A stretch of DNA of 64,000 nucleotides from Micromonospora_G sp044901685. GTDB taxonomy: Bacteria; Actinomycetota; Actinomycetes; Mycobacteriales; Micromonosporaceae. The notes beneath the pieces are model-generated. The model was given only the letters and a program-made list of their open reading frames with translations, had not been told where the DNA came from and made no database searches. The position numbers and the translations under genes were made by a program. Each line of letters opens with the position of its first letter. Position 1 is the stretch's first letter. Positions 8,144 to 16,938 of this stretch are shown one piece after another. Location of the stretch: the NCBI RefSeq assembly GCF_044901685.1, contig NZ_JBJDPS010000001.1, positions 744,001 to 808,000 on the forward strand, given 5' to 3'.

Positions 8144-9453
8144 TAACGGCGGCGGGCAAACGTACCGAGCACTGGACCGCGCTGTTCGCGGCCCTCTGCG
8201 ACCGACCGGAGGTCACCCTGACGGTGCTCGCCGCCGACGTCTCCGCGCCGACCCACCGGGCGCTGGACCGGCTGGCCCGGCAACGGCCGAACCTGCGCTA
8301 CCACCTGGTGCCACACCTGCTCGGCGAGGACCGCACCGGGCACATGGCCTCGGTGCTGTTCCGGCCGGGCACCGGGCGCCTGCTCGGCGGCCAGCGCCCG
8401 GACGTCGTACACGTCATCGGCGAGGCCGCCTACCTGACCACGTGGCAGGCGATCCGGATGCGCCAGCGGTACTGGGCCGGCACCCCGATCACGCTCTACG
8501 CGGCCCAGAACATCGTGATGCGCTTCCCGGTCCCGTTCCCGCGACTGGAACGGCAGGCGTACGACACCGTCGACCACGCCTTCCCGATCACCCCCGCGGC
8601 GCTCGGTGTGCTGCGAGCCAAGGGTTACCGGGGGGCGGCGACCATCGTTCCGTTGGGTGTGGACACCGCTCTGTTCCGCCCCCGCGCGTCGCCCCGGCCG
8701 TCGTCGGAGCGCTTCACCGTGGGCTTCGTCGGACGGCTGGAGCCGCACAAGGGCGTGCGTGACCTGCTCCGGGCCGTCGACTTGCTCGACTGTGACCTGC
8801 TCGCGGTGGGTGGGGGCAGCCTGCGCCCGGAGATCGAACGGCTCGCCGACAGCCGACCCGGACGGGTACGCCTGCACGGCTGGACCGACCACGCCGACCT
8901 GCCCAGGCTGCTCTCCCGGATGGACGTGCTGGTGCTGCCGTCGATCGAGGTGATCCAGCGCAACCTGGTCCGATGGATCGGCATCCCGCTCCGGGAGCAG
9001 TTCGGCCGGGTCCTGGTGGAGGCGATGGCGTGCGGGGTGCCGGTCGTCGGCAGTGACGTGGGGGAGATTCCGTACGTGATCGGCACCGCCGGGTTGACCT
9101 ATCCGGCCGGGGACGTGCTGGCGCTGACCGATCGGCTGGCCCGGCTGCGCGACAACCGCGACTTCGCCCAGCGGCTGGCCACCCAGGGGGTGTCCCGCGC
9201 CACCACCGAATTCAGTTGGACGGGTACGGCCGACAGCATGTGCCGGGTCTGGCGGCAGTTGACCGGGGGCGCGAGTCCCGAACCAGCGTCGACCGGTGCC
9301 GGCGGTGCGGTGGGCCGGCACGAGCCGGCCGGCGGTGCGGTCGGCCACCACGACCCGGCCGGCGGTGCGGTCGGCCACCACGACCCGGCCGGCGCTCCGG
9401 CGGGCACATCGGGCCGGTCCGTACCGGACGCGCAGAAGGCGAGAACGTCATGA
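8131..9453 (+). CDS. GT4 family glycosyltransferase
   Basis: This 440-residue GT-B enzyme has an N-terminal half with NLRYHLVPHLL and DVVHVIGEAAYL, then the donor-binding half: IVPLGVDTALFRP, FTVGFVGRLEPHKGVRDLLRA, VRLHGWTDHADLPRLLSRMDVLVLPS and the EX7E-type region REQFGRVLVEAMACGVPVVGSDVGEIP. These are classic GT4 elements, with the first Glu as nucleophile-like residue and the second contacting the ribose. The last 45 residues come from three 30-bp repeats. Its start overlaps the upstream gene by 13 nt, with AAAGG about 9 nt upstream. It acts in the cytoplasm on a lipid-linked intermediate. Confidence 0.88.
   Translation: MHVLITAAGKRTEHWTALFAALCDRPEVTLTVLAADVSAPTHRALDRLARQRPNLRYHLVPHLLGEDRTGHMASVLFRPGTGRLLGGQRPDVVHVIGEAAYLTTWQAIRMRQRYWAGTPITLYAAQNIVMRFPVPFPRLERQAYDTVDHAFPITPAALGVLRAKGYRGAATIVPLGVDTALFRPRASPRPSSERFTVGFVGRLEPHKGVRDLLRAVDLLDCDLLAVGGGSLRPEIERLADSRPGRVRLHGWTDHADLPRLLSRMDVLVLPSIEVIQRNLVRWIGIPLREQFGRVLVEAMACGVPVVGSDVGEIPYVIGTAGLTYPAGDVLALTDRLARLRDNRDFAQRLATQGVSRATTEFSWTGTADSMCRVWRQLTGGASPEPASTGAGGAVGRHEPAGGAVGHHDPAGGAVGHHDPAGAPAGTSGRSVPDAQKARTS
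9301..9390 (+). repeat. 30-bp tandem repeat, three units, in GT4 tail
   Basis: Units at 9301-9330, 9331-9360 and 9361-9390 encode Gly-Gly-Ala-Val-Gly-His-His-Asp-Pro-Ala. Units 2 and 3 are identical and unit 1 differs at four positions. A partial fourth unit follows. Copy-number change would keep the frame. Confidence 0.9.
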
Positions 9454-11030
9454 TCCGACCAGCGGTTTCCTGGGCATTCCTGCGCGCCGTCCGGCGGCGC
9501 GCCGGACTGCCCCTGCTCGGCCTCTGCGCCGGGCTCGCCGGGGCGCAGGTGGTGACCATGTTCACGCCGCCGACGTACGAGGCGACCGCGACCATCATGG
9601 TCGTCGCCGGCACCCGTAACGACGAGGGCGGGGTCGCCCAGGCCGACATCGCGCTGGCCCAGAACCTCGCCCCGACGATCGCCCGGCTGGCCGAGTCCGG
9701 CGAGGTGGCCCAGGACGCCGCCGCCGCGCTCGGGCTCCCCACGAAGGCCGTGAACGGGAAGATCGAGGGCGGCTTCGAACTCGGCCTCCAGATCGTCACG
9801 GTCACCGCGAGCGCGAGTTCGGGCGTCCGGGCGGCGACGATCGCCAACGGCGCGGTCGACGCGGTCACCCGGCAGATCACCCGGCTGCGGATCGCCGGTC
9901 AGTCGGCGGTCTCCGCGCAGCCGCTCGACCGGGCCGGGCCGCCGTCCCGGCCGACCTCGCCGAAGCCGTTGCTCAACATCGCCCTCGGTGCGCTGGCCGG
10001 GCTGTTGATCGGACTCGGGCTGGCCTCGCTGCGGGAGCGGCTGGACGGGCGGTTGCGCGGGCTCAGCCGCATCGAGGCACAGCTCGGCCTGCCGATCCTG
10101 GGTGTCTTTCCCCGGCTGCCACGCCGGTTCCTACGCGGTCGGGCCCGGGTGGTGTACGCCCGCGCGGACGTGCGGGCCGCGACCGACGCCGCGGTCGCCG
10201 CGGTGAGCGTCCTGACCACCGCGTTGCCCCGGCGACGACTGCTGGTCGCCGGCGTCCGTGAGGACGACCGGACCGCGCTGGTGACCGGCATCCTCGCCCT
10301 GGGGCTGGCCGGTCAGCAGGAGCGGGTCACCCTGGTGGAGGGGCACCTCGCCAAGCCGGTCATCGCCGGCTACTTTCCCGACTCGCCCGGCTCCACGATC
10401 CAGGAGGCGGTCGCCGACGGGCTGCTGCCACAGACCGGTAACGGCCCGGGTCTGACCGTGCTGCCCGCCGACCCGGTCGGGCTGCACCTCAACTCCCGAT
10501 CCGTCCAGATCGGGCAGGTCGGCGCGCTGCTCGACGTCTTCGCGGCCCGGGGCGACCTCGTCATCTGCAACGCGCCACCCGTGCTGGCCGGCCGGGAACT
10601 GGCCGCACTCGCCCAGCACGCCGACGGTGTGCTGCTCGTGGTCTACCCGGACAGCACCGGGCAGGCGGAAGCATCCCGGGCGGCACTGCTGATCCAACGG
10701 CTCGGGGCGCCCCTGGCCGGCGTACTGGTCGTGGGCGCGGCCGGGGAGCGGGCCGAGGCGCTCCCGTCGGCCTGGCCGGCGATCACACCGAGGAACCCGG
10801 TCATCGGACGGTCGGCACTGCCCAGCGGGGCCCGGCGCGACGACCTCGCGGTCACCGGGGCCTGGCGGGACGGCAACACCACCGTCCTGCCGGCGATCGG
10901 ATCCGACGGCAGCGGCATCGGCTACCGCTTCGGCGAACTCGACGACCTGCTCCGCCCCGGGCGCGGCCGGACGGCGGTCGGCGGCCGGGCCAGTCACCAC
11001 GTACTGCCGGAGAAGCAGCCCGAGGAGTGA
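9450..11030 (+). CDS. Polysaccharide chain-length/co-polymerase protein (Wzz plus degenerate BY-kinase domain)
   Basis: A 526-residue protein. A first membrane span (about 18-36) precedes an extracytoplasmic Wzz domain with YEATATIMV. A second span (about 175-195, LLNIALGALAGLLIGLGLA) leads to a cytoplasmic BY-kinase-like domain from about 225 onward. That kinase domain lacks the Walker A Gly-Lys-Ser/Thr (here GVREDDRTAL). It has VEGHL where Walker A' normally has an Asp, and ICNAPP where Walker B normally has IDTPP. No C-terminal Tyr cluster is present. So it should control chain length by scaffolding rather than by phosphorylation. It is coupled to the previous gene by an ATGA overlap. Family assignment is firm; loss of kinase activity is inferred. 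Confidence 0.82.
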   Translation: MIRPAVSWAFLRAVRRRAGLPLLGLCAGLAGAQVVTMFTPPTYEATATIMVVAGTRNDEGGVAQADIALAQNLAPTIARLAESGEVAQDAAAALGLPTKAVNGKIEGGFELGLQIVTVTASASSGVRAATIANGAVDAVTRQITRLRIAGQSAVSAQPLDRAGPPSRPTSPKPLLNIALGALAGLLIGLGLASLRERLDGRLRGLSRIEAQLGLPILGVFPRLPRRFLRGRARVVYARADVRAATDAAVAAVSVLTTALPRRRLLVAGVREDDRTALVTGILALGLAGQQERVTLVEGHLAKPVIAGYFPDSPGSTIQEAVADGLLPQTGNGPGLTVLPADPVGLHLNSRSVQIGQVGALLDVFAARGDLVICNAPPVLAGRELAALAQHADGVLLVVYPDSTGQAEASRAALLIQRLGAPLAGVLVVGAAGERAEALPSAWPAITPRNPVIGRSALPSGARRDDLAVTGAWRDGNTTVLPAIGSDGSGIGYRFGELDDLLRPGRGRTAVGGRASHHVLPEKQPEE

Positions 11031-11091
11031 TCCCCCGTGGGCTCCGCGCGACAACCAACGAGTGAAGAAGCATCCCAGTGAAGGAAAGAAG

Positions 11092-11955
11092 ATGAGCGAT
11101 TACCTGTCCCCGGCGCGGGTCGCCGAACCGAGCCTCGACGACCCCCGCCAGCTTTACTGCGACCTGTTGAAGAAGACCCTGACCCGGTACGCGTTCGGCG
11201 AGACCTGGACCCCGTTCCAGCCGCGCCGCCGGTCGCTGCGGGGAGCGGTCTACCGGCGGGGACAGCGGCTGCTGCACCAGCGCGGCATGGAGTTGGTGCT
11301 GCGCTTCCCGTTCAGCGCCGAGGCGCGCGAGGACGGCCGGGACTGGCCCCCGGAGGCGGAGACCATGATCGGCCTGCGTCGGCTGGACAACCTGGAGTCC
11401 TGCGTACGTGACGTGCTCGAACGCGGCGTGCCCGGTGACCTGATCGAGACCGGGGTGTGGCGGGGCGGCGCCTGCATCTTCATGCGCGCCATGCTCAAGG
11501 CGTACGGCGACCGGGACCGCCGGGTCTGGGTCGCCGACTCGTTCCGTGGCCTGCCCAAGCCGGACCCGCGCCGGGTCGAGGACGTCGAGGACGCGCTCTG
11601 GAGCGTGCCCTTCCTCGCCGTCTCGCTGGACCAGGTCAAGGGCAACTTCCGGCGGTACGGTCTCCTCGACGACCAGGTCGTCTTCCTGCCGGGCTGGTTC
11701 GAGGACACCCTGCCGAAGGCGCCGGTCGACCGGATCGCGGTGATGCGGCTCGACGGGGACCTCTACGACTCCACCGACGTGGCGCTCCGGTCGCTCTACC
11801 CGAAGCTCTCCGTCGGCGGTTACGTCATCATCGACGACTACCACGCCGTACGCGGCTGCAAGCAGGCGGTGGACGACTTCCGGGCCGAGTTCGGCATCAC
11901 CGACGAACTCCACCAGGTCGACTGGACCTGTCGTTACTGGCAGCGCACCCACTAA
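11092..11955 (+). CDS. TylF/MycF-family O-methyltransferase
   Basis: This 287-residue cytoplasmic enzyme resembles macrocin O-methyltransferase. It shows LIETGVWRGGACIFMRA (SAM site), VWVADSFRGLP, and DRIAVMRLDGDLYDSTDVALRSLYP followed by VGGYVIIDDY, where the Asp residues bind the Mg2+ these enzymes need for catechol-like sugar diols. I chose ATG 11092 because GAAGGAAAG stands 3-11 nt upstream; GTG at 11062 is in frame but poorly placed. It ends the polysaccharide operon, and its TAA overlaps the stop of the convergent carrier-protein gene by 3 bp. It most likely methylates a sugar of the polysaccharide, although TylF homologues also occur in antibiotic clusters, so a role in the neighbouring NRPS product cannot be excluded. 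Confidence 0.85.
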   Translation: MSDYLSPARVAEPSLDDPRQLYCDLLKKTLTRYAFGETWTPFQPRRRSLRGAVYRRGQRLLHQRGMELVLRFPFSAEAREDGRDWPPEAETMIGLRRLDNLESCVRDVLERGVPGDLIETGVWRGGACIFMRAMLKAYGDRDRRVWVADSFRGLPKPDPRRVEDVEDALWSVPFLAVSLDQVKGNFRRYGLLDDQVVFLPGWFEDTLPKAPVDRIAVMRLDGDLYDSTDVALRSLYPKLSVGGYVIIDDYHAVRGCKQAVDDFRAEFGITDELHQVDWTCRYWQRTH

Positions 11956-12215
11956 GCGGTCGAGCCCAGGTGGGCGGTGAGGTGGTCGGCGAGGTCGTCC
12001 AGGGTGGCCAGCGCGTAACCGCCGGCGGTCAGATCGAGTTCGACGTCGTACTCGACCTCGATCGCGTCGATGAGCCGGAGCAGCCCCAGCGAGTCCACGC
12101 CCAGGGCGACCAGCGACGCGCCGTCGACCAGCGCGTCGTCCGCCCCGACCGCCCCGTCGGTGACCTCGTTGACCAACTCGGCCAGCCGTCGACGCAAAAT
12201 GTCGTCGCCGCTCAC
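11952..12215 (-). CDS. Stand-alone acyl/peptidyl carrier protein
   Basis: An 87-residue helical protein with the phosphopantetheine attachment motif LGVDSLGLLRLIDAIE, the modified Ser being Ser42. The DSL form resembles free ACPs more than the GGHSL of the NRPS-embedded carriers. It is the last gene of the NRPS operon and overlaps the upstream module by 4 nt. The free adenylating ligase two genes upstream would be the natural loading enzyme, making this the starter-unit carrier. Its stop overlaps the stop of the convergent TylF-type gene. The role as starter carrier is inferred from gene order. Confidence 0.85.
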   Translation of the reverse strand: MSGDDILRRRLAELVNEVTDGAVGADDALVDGASLVALGVDSLGLLRLIDAIEVEYDVELDLTAGGYALATLDDLADHLTAHLGSTA

Positions 12216-15200
12216 CGTCCACCTCCCGACTCTCGTACGAACTCGGCGATCTCCGCGATCGTCGGTGTGTCGAAGAAGACCTCCAGCGGTACCTCGACGC
12301 CCAGCCGCTGGTGGATCCGGCCGCTGATCCGGGTGATGGTGAGCGAGTGTCCACCCAGGTCGAAGAGGTCCTCGTCGAGCGCTATCTCGCTGATCTGGAG
12401 CACGTCCTGCCAGATCGTCCGGATCTGCCGGACCACCTCGTCGGTCTCGTCGTCCGGGTCGCCGGGCAGCACCTCGCCGTGCGCCCCGGCGCCGGGGGCC
12501 GCGGTCCGGTCGGGTGGCGGCGGGTCGGGCAGGGCGGCCCGGTCCAGCTTGCCGTTCGGGGTGAGCGGCAGCCGGTCCAGGAAGACCCAGGCGTTCGGCA
12601 GCACGGCCGAGGGGAGGGTCTGCGCGAGATGGTTGCGCAGCCCTCCCGGCTCCGGCGCGGCACCGACCGGTACGACGTACGCCACCAGCCGTGCCTCGGT
12701 GGCTTCGCCGCGCAGCAGCACCGCCGAGGCGAGCACCCCCGGATGGGTCGCCAACCGGGCCTCGACCTCCCCCAACTCGACCCGGTGGCCCCGGATCTTG
12801 ACCTGCTGGTCGGTCCGGCCGACAAAGTCCAGCCGGCCGTCCGGCAGCCGGATCGCGAGGTCACCGGTGCGGTAGAGCCGGGGCGGCGGACCGACCGGTC
12901 CGGCGGGTACGAACGGGTCCGGCGGGAACCGTTCGTCGGTCAGTTCCGGCTGGCGCAGGTAGCCGACGGCCACGCCCCGCCCGCCGAGGTACAACTCGCC
13001 GGGCACACCCACCGGCAGCGGACGCATCCGGTCGTCCAGCACGTACCCGCGCGTGTTCGGCAGCGGCGTCCCGATGGTCACCCGCTCCGGCTCCTCGGCC
13101 AGGTCGTCGGCGGTGGCCCAGATCGTCGCCTCGGTCGGTCCGTAGAGGTTGACCAGGCGGGCGACCCGGGCCCGCAGTTCCCGGGCCAGCGGCAGCGGCA
13201 ACGCCTCGCCGCCGGCCAGCGCCACCACCCCGCCCGCGCCGGTGGGCGCGACCGCAACGCTTCCGCCCGCGCCGGCAGGCGGGACCGCCCCGGGCGAGCC
13301 GCCCGCGCCGAAGCCGGCGTCGAGCAGGATCCGCCAGCCGGACGGGGTGGCCTGGACGTGGGTGACCCCGTGCTCGCGGATCAGCCGGCACACCGCCGGC
13401 CCGTCCGCCGCGTGCGTACCGGCGGCGACCACCACGCTCGCACCGGTCAGCAGCGGCAGGTACAACTCGACCCCGGAGATGTCGAAGGACAGCGAGGTCA
13501 GTGCCAGCCAACGGTCCTCCGGCCGACTAGCCAGCAGGTCACGCAGGCCGAGCAGCAGGTTCGCCAGAGCGTCGTGACGTACCGCCACCCCCTTCGGGCG
13601 GCCGGTCGAGCCGGAGGTGTAGATGACGTACGCCAGGTCGCCGGCCTTGACCGGCGGCGGCGATTCGGCCGGAGTCGACGCCGCCGGCCCACCGGGTTCG
13701 AGGTCGTCCACGGTGAGCACCGGGTGCCCCGGCTCCAGGCCGGCGGCGACCGGTGCGGTCGTGACGACCAGCGCTGGCCGGGCGTCGGCGAGGATCATCG
13801 CCTGCCGCTGGGTCGGATAGGCCGGGTCGACCGGCAGGTAGGCGGCCCCGGCCCGCTGTACCGCCAGCAGGGCCGCGACCGCCTGCCAGGACCGGTCGAG
13901 CACGACCGCGACCAGCGCGCCGAGGCCGACGCCCCGGCCGCGCAGCACCGTGGTCAGCCGGCCGCTCACCGCGTCGAGATCGGCGTACGTCAGGCGTCGG
14001 TCACCGTCGACCACCGCGACCGCCTCCGGTGCCAGGCGCACCCGGTCGGCGAAGAGGGCCGGCACGGTGACGCCGGTCGGATAGTCGCGCGCGGTGTCGT
14101 TTGCCAGCAGCACCACCTGGGCGTGTTCGTCCGGCGGCAACAGTGGCAGCGTCTCCACCGGCCGGTCCGGGTCCTCGACCACCGCCGCCAACACGGTGCG
14201 CAGGTGCCCGGCGATCCGTCGCACCGAGGCGGTGTCGACCGCCGTCGGACTGTGCTGGAGGCTGACCCGCACCTCGTCCGGGCCGTCCACGACCTGCACG
14301 TGCAGCGCGTTGCGGGCGGTGCCGTTGAACATCGTCCAGGCGACGTCGACGGTGGTGCCGGGGAACTCCGGTGCGGCGGTGCGGCGCCGGTAGCCGACCG
14401 ACACCGGGGTCAGCGCGGGTGCCGGACGCAGCCCAGCCACGGCTCGGGCCAGTGGCACGTGCCGGAAGCGGTAGACCTCGCGTACCCCGGCCCGGACCGC
14501 GCGGACGTAGTCCCGGAAGCTGCCCGTCGGCGCGGGCGGGTGCAGCGGCAACTCGTTGACCAGGAGCCCGACCTGCCCGCCGGTGCCGGGAGTACGGGTG
14601 GACAGCGCGACGCCGACCGGCAGGTTCCGGTTGCCGTACCGGTCGAGCAGTGTGTGCACCGTGGCGAGGAGCAGTTCGAACCGGCTCACGCCGACCAGCT
14701 GGGTGACCCGGTCGACTCCGGCGACCAGGTCCGGCGCGAGGGCGAACTCCACCGTGGCGCCGGGTTCGGCGGCGGTCGGCACCCGGTTCAGGCCGGGCAG
14801 GACCACGTCGACCGGCGGCGACCAGCGGTCGGCCCAGAACCGCCGGGCGGCCGGCAACTCCTCGGCGACACGGTCGGGTTCGGCCACGGGTTCGGTCGCG
14901 GCGGGCCCGGCGTACGGCTCGACCGGGCCAATGTCCCACGGCTCGCCGGCCACCGAGGCGGCGTACGCGGTGGCCAGGTCGGCGAGGAGCACGTCCTTGG
15001 ACATCCCGTCGAAGACCAGATGATGTGCCGTGACCAGGAGCAGGTGCCGGTCCGGTGCCCCGGAGAGCAGGGTGAACCGGGCCAGTGGACCCCGGCGCAG
15101 GTCGAACGGCCGGGCCAGTTCCGCGCCGACCCGCTCGTCGGTGAGCGCGCCGGTCTCCAGGGAGATCTTCTCGCTGGCGGGGACGAGCCGGGGCTCGCCG

Positions 15201-15397
15201 TCCGGCCCCGGGTCGACCGCGAGGCTCAGCACCTCGTGCCGGTCGACCACGGCCGCGCACGCCGCGCCGAGCGCGACCCGGTCGAGCCCCGCCCCGAACC
15301 GGACCCCGAGCGCCAGGTGGTAGCCGTTGCCCGCGACGCCGGCCTGCTCGGTGAACCAGACGGCGTGTTGGGCGTACGTCGTCGCGGTGTCGTTCAC
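12212..15397 (-). CDS. Non-ribosomal peptide synthetase module, C-A-T
   Basis: A 1061-residue single module. The condensation domain covers about residues 5-440, with the intact HHLVFDG motif (His125, His126, Asp130). The adenylation domain (about 455-950) shows YTSGSTGRPKG, SFDISG, NLYGPTEATIW, YRTGDL, GRTDQQVKIRGHRVELGE and the A10 Lys in LTPNGKLDRA. The carrier domain has DLGGHSL with Ser1018. Specificity positions read by eye are D-I-V-Q-A-A-L-I-W-K, which shares seven residues with the glycine code D-I-L-Q-L-G-L-I-W-K, so Gly or a small residue is a tentative call. An Ala/Gly-rich insert (AGAGGS, GAGGVV) lies between the A4 and A5 motifs. It is coupled by 4-nt overlaps on both sides. Confidence 0.9.
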   Translation of the reverse strand: MNDTATTYAQHAVWFTEQAGVAGNGYHLALGVRFGAGLDRVALGAACAAVVDRHEVLSLAVDPGPDGEPRLVPASEKISLETGALTDERVGAELARPFDLRRGPLARFTLLSGAPDRHLLLVTAHHLVFDGMSKDVLLADLATAYAASVAGEPWDIGPVEPYAGPAATEPVAEPDRVAEELPAARRFWADRWSPPVDVVLPGLNRVPTAAEPGATVEFALAPDLVAGVDRVTQLVGVSRFELLLATVHTLLDRYGNRNLPVGVALSTRTPGTGGQVGLLVNELPLHPPAPTGSFRDYVRAVRAGVREVYRFRHVPLARAVAGLRPAPALTPVSVGYRRRTAAPEFPGTTVDVAWTMFNGTARNALHVQVVDGPDEVRVSLQHSPTAVDTASVRRIAGHLRTVLAAVVEDPDRPVETLPLLPPDEHAQVVLLANDTARDYPTGVTVPALFADRVRLAPEAVAVVDGDRRLTYADLDAVSGRLTTVLRGRGVGLGALVAVVLDRSWQAVAALLAVQRAGAAYLPVDPAYPTQRQAMILADARPALVVTTAPVAAGLEPGHPVLTVDDLEPGGPAASTPAESPPPVKAGDLAYVIYTSGSTGRPKGVAVRHDALANLLLGLRDLLASRPEDRWLALTSLSFDISGVELYLPLLTGASVVVAAGTHAADGPAVCRLIREHGVTHVQATPSGWRILLDAGFGAGGSPGAVPPAGAGGSVAVAPTGAGGVVALAGGEALPLPLARELRARVARLVNLYGPTEATIWATADDLAEEPERVTIGTPLPNTRGYVLDDRMRPLPVGVPGELYLGGRGVAVGYLRQPELTDERFPPDPFVPAGPVGPPPRLYRTGDLAIRLPDGRLDFVGRTDQQVKIRGHRVELGEVEARLATHPGVLASAVLLRGEATEARLVAYVVPVGAAPEPGGLRNHLAQTLPSAVLPNAWVFLDRLPLTPNGKLDRAALPDPPPPDRTAAPGAGAHGEVLPGDPDDETDEVVRQIRTIWQDVLQISEIALDEDLFDLGGHSLTITRISGRIHQRLGVEVPLEVFFDTPTIAEIAEFVRESGGGR

Positions 15398-16938
15398 GGG
15401 CCCTCCGGGATCTGGGTGTCGGCGAGTTGGGTCACCAGTTGGCGTTTGAGCACCTTGCCGGCCTCGTTGCGGGGCAGCTCGTCGACCACCAGCACCCGGG
15501 CCGGCAACTGGTAGTCGGCCAGGCGGGCGGTGAGGAACGCGCGCAGCGCGGGCAGGGCCAGTTCGGTGGCCGGCGTCCGTGGGTGCGGCACCACCACGGC
15601 CGCGACGGCGCTGCCGAGCACCGGGTGCGGCACCCCGACCACGGCCGTCTCGGCGATTCCCGGGTGCTCGTACAGGGCGGCTTCGATCTCCAGGGTGGAG
15701 ATCTTGAACGCGCCGGACTTGACCACGTCCCCGTCCCGGTCGGCGAGGTAGAGGTAACCCTCGGCGTCGATCCGTCCGATGTCACCCATCCGTACCCACT
15801 CGCCCCGGAACGTCGACCGGCTGGCCTCCTCGTCCCGGTAGTAGGCGCGCGGGTGGCGGCAGCGCAGCCAGACCTGCCCGGTCCCGCCCGCCGGCACCGG
15901 CCGTCCCCGCTCGTCGGCGATCCGCAGCGCACCGGGGCTGGCCCGGCCGACCGCGTCCGGCCGACCCGGGTCGAAGATCATGGCGGTCTGCGCGGGCGCC
16001 GCCTCGGTCGAGCTGTAGTAGTTGACCACCACCGCGTTCGGGAACGCGGCGGCGAGCCGGGCGGCGACCACGGGCGCGAGCGGCGCGGCGGTCGATCCGA
16101 CCAGGTGCACCCGGGACAGGTCGCGCCCGGCCAGCGCGCCGGAGTTGAGCAGCTCGATCGCCATCGACGGGACGACAAAGACGGTGCCGGTGCCGGGGGA
16201 CTCGATCAGGCGGGCGAACCGGGCCGGGGTGAACTGCGGCAGGGTCAGCGCGGTCGGTCTGGCGGTGAGCGCGTTGAACAGCATCGTCTGGGCGGCGTTG
16301 GTGCCGATCGCGAAGGCGTGCGCGAACCGTTCGGAGTGCCCGAGGGCGAGCCGGCGCGGATTGCCGGGCGCGGATTCGGTCAGGTTCGCGTGGGTCGCGC
16401 CGACGCCCTTGGGTCGCCCGGTCGTGCCGGAGGTGTAGAGGATCTGTGCTAGATCGCCGGGACGGACCACGTCGACCGGCACCGGGGTCCCGGCCCCCTC
16501 GGCGACCAGGTCCGGCACGGACACCGTCGGCACCGGCACAGCGGCGGTGGTACCGGCGCCGTGCACCAGGAGGGTCGCCGAGCAGTGCTCCAGCGCCTGC
16601 CGCACCTGGTTGGCGGCCAGCCGGTCGGAGAGCGGTACGGCCACCCCGCCGGCCCGCTGCACCCCGCAGTACGCCACCGCGAACTCCGCCCACCCGGGTG
16701 CGCCGAAGAGCAGACCGACCGGGTCACCGGTACGCAGCCCGCGCTGGCGCAGCGCGGCGGCGACCGAGGTCGCGTCCCGCTCCCACTCGGCGAAGGTCAG
16801 GGTCGCCACCCGGTGCACCTCGATCGCGACCTGATCCGGGTGTGCCGCCGCCCGCCAGCTCAACACCTCCGGCACGGTCCGGCCGCCCGGATGCCGTCCA
16901 CCAACCCCGGCGCCCGGCCGGCTGGTCTCAGTTGCCAC
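15394..16938 (-). CDS. Acyl/aryl-CoA synthetase-like adenylate-forming ligase
   Basis: A 514-residue ANL-superfamily enzyme without carrier domain. Core motifs are ILYTSGTTGRPKGVGATH (P-loop-like), NYYSSTEAAPAQT (A5), RMGDIGRIDAEGYLYLADRDGDVVKSGAFKIS (hinge region) and the catalytic Lys in RNEAGKVLKR near the end. It would activate a carboxylic acid as AMP ester and transfer it to the phosphopantetheine of the free carrier protein or to CoA. The position between two NRPS genes, with an 11-nt overlap upstream and 4-nt overlap downstream, points to starter-unit loading. The substrate (fatty or aryl acid) cannot be decided from sequence. Confidence 0.88.
   Translation of the reverse strand: MATETSRPGAGVGGRHPGGRTVPEVLSWRAAAHPDQVAIEVHRVATLTFAEWERDATSVAAALRQRGLRTGDPVGLLFGAPGWAEFAVAYCGVQRAGGVAVPLSDRLAANQVRQALEHCSATLLVHGAGTTAAVPVPTVSVPDLVAEGAGTPVPVDVVRPGDLAQILYTSGTTGRPKGVGATHANLTESAPGNPRRLALGHSERFAHAFAIGTNAAQTMLFNALTARPTALTLPQFTPARFARLIESPGTGTVFVVPSMAIELLNSGALAGRDLSRVHLVGSTAAPLAPVVAARLAAAFPNAVVVNYYSSTEAAPAQTAMIFDPGRPDAVGRASPGALRIADERGRPVPAGGTGQVWLRCRHPRAYYRDEEASRSTFRGEWVRMGDIGRIDAEGYLYLADRDGDVVKSGAFKISTLEIEAALYEHPGIAETAVVGVPHPVLGSAVAAVVVPHPRTPATELALPALRAFLTARLADYQLPARVLVVDELPRNEAGKVLKRQLVTQLADTQIPEGP

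Noticed and set aside
12860..15260. Several large plus- and minus-strand frames over the NRPS genes (also over 16860-22456)
   Set aside because: They have Arg/Pro/Gly/Ala-only composition and lack motifs, while the minus-strand NRPS frames contain every core motif.
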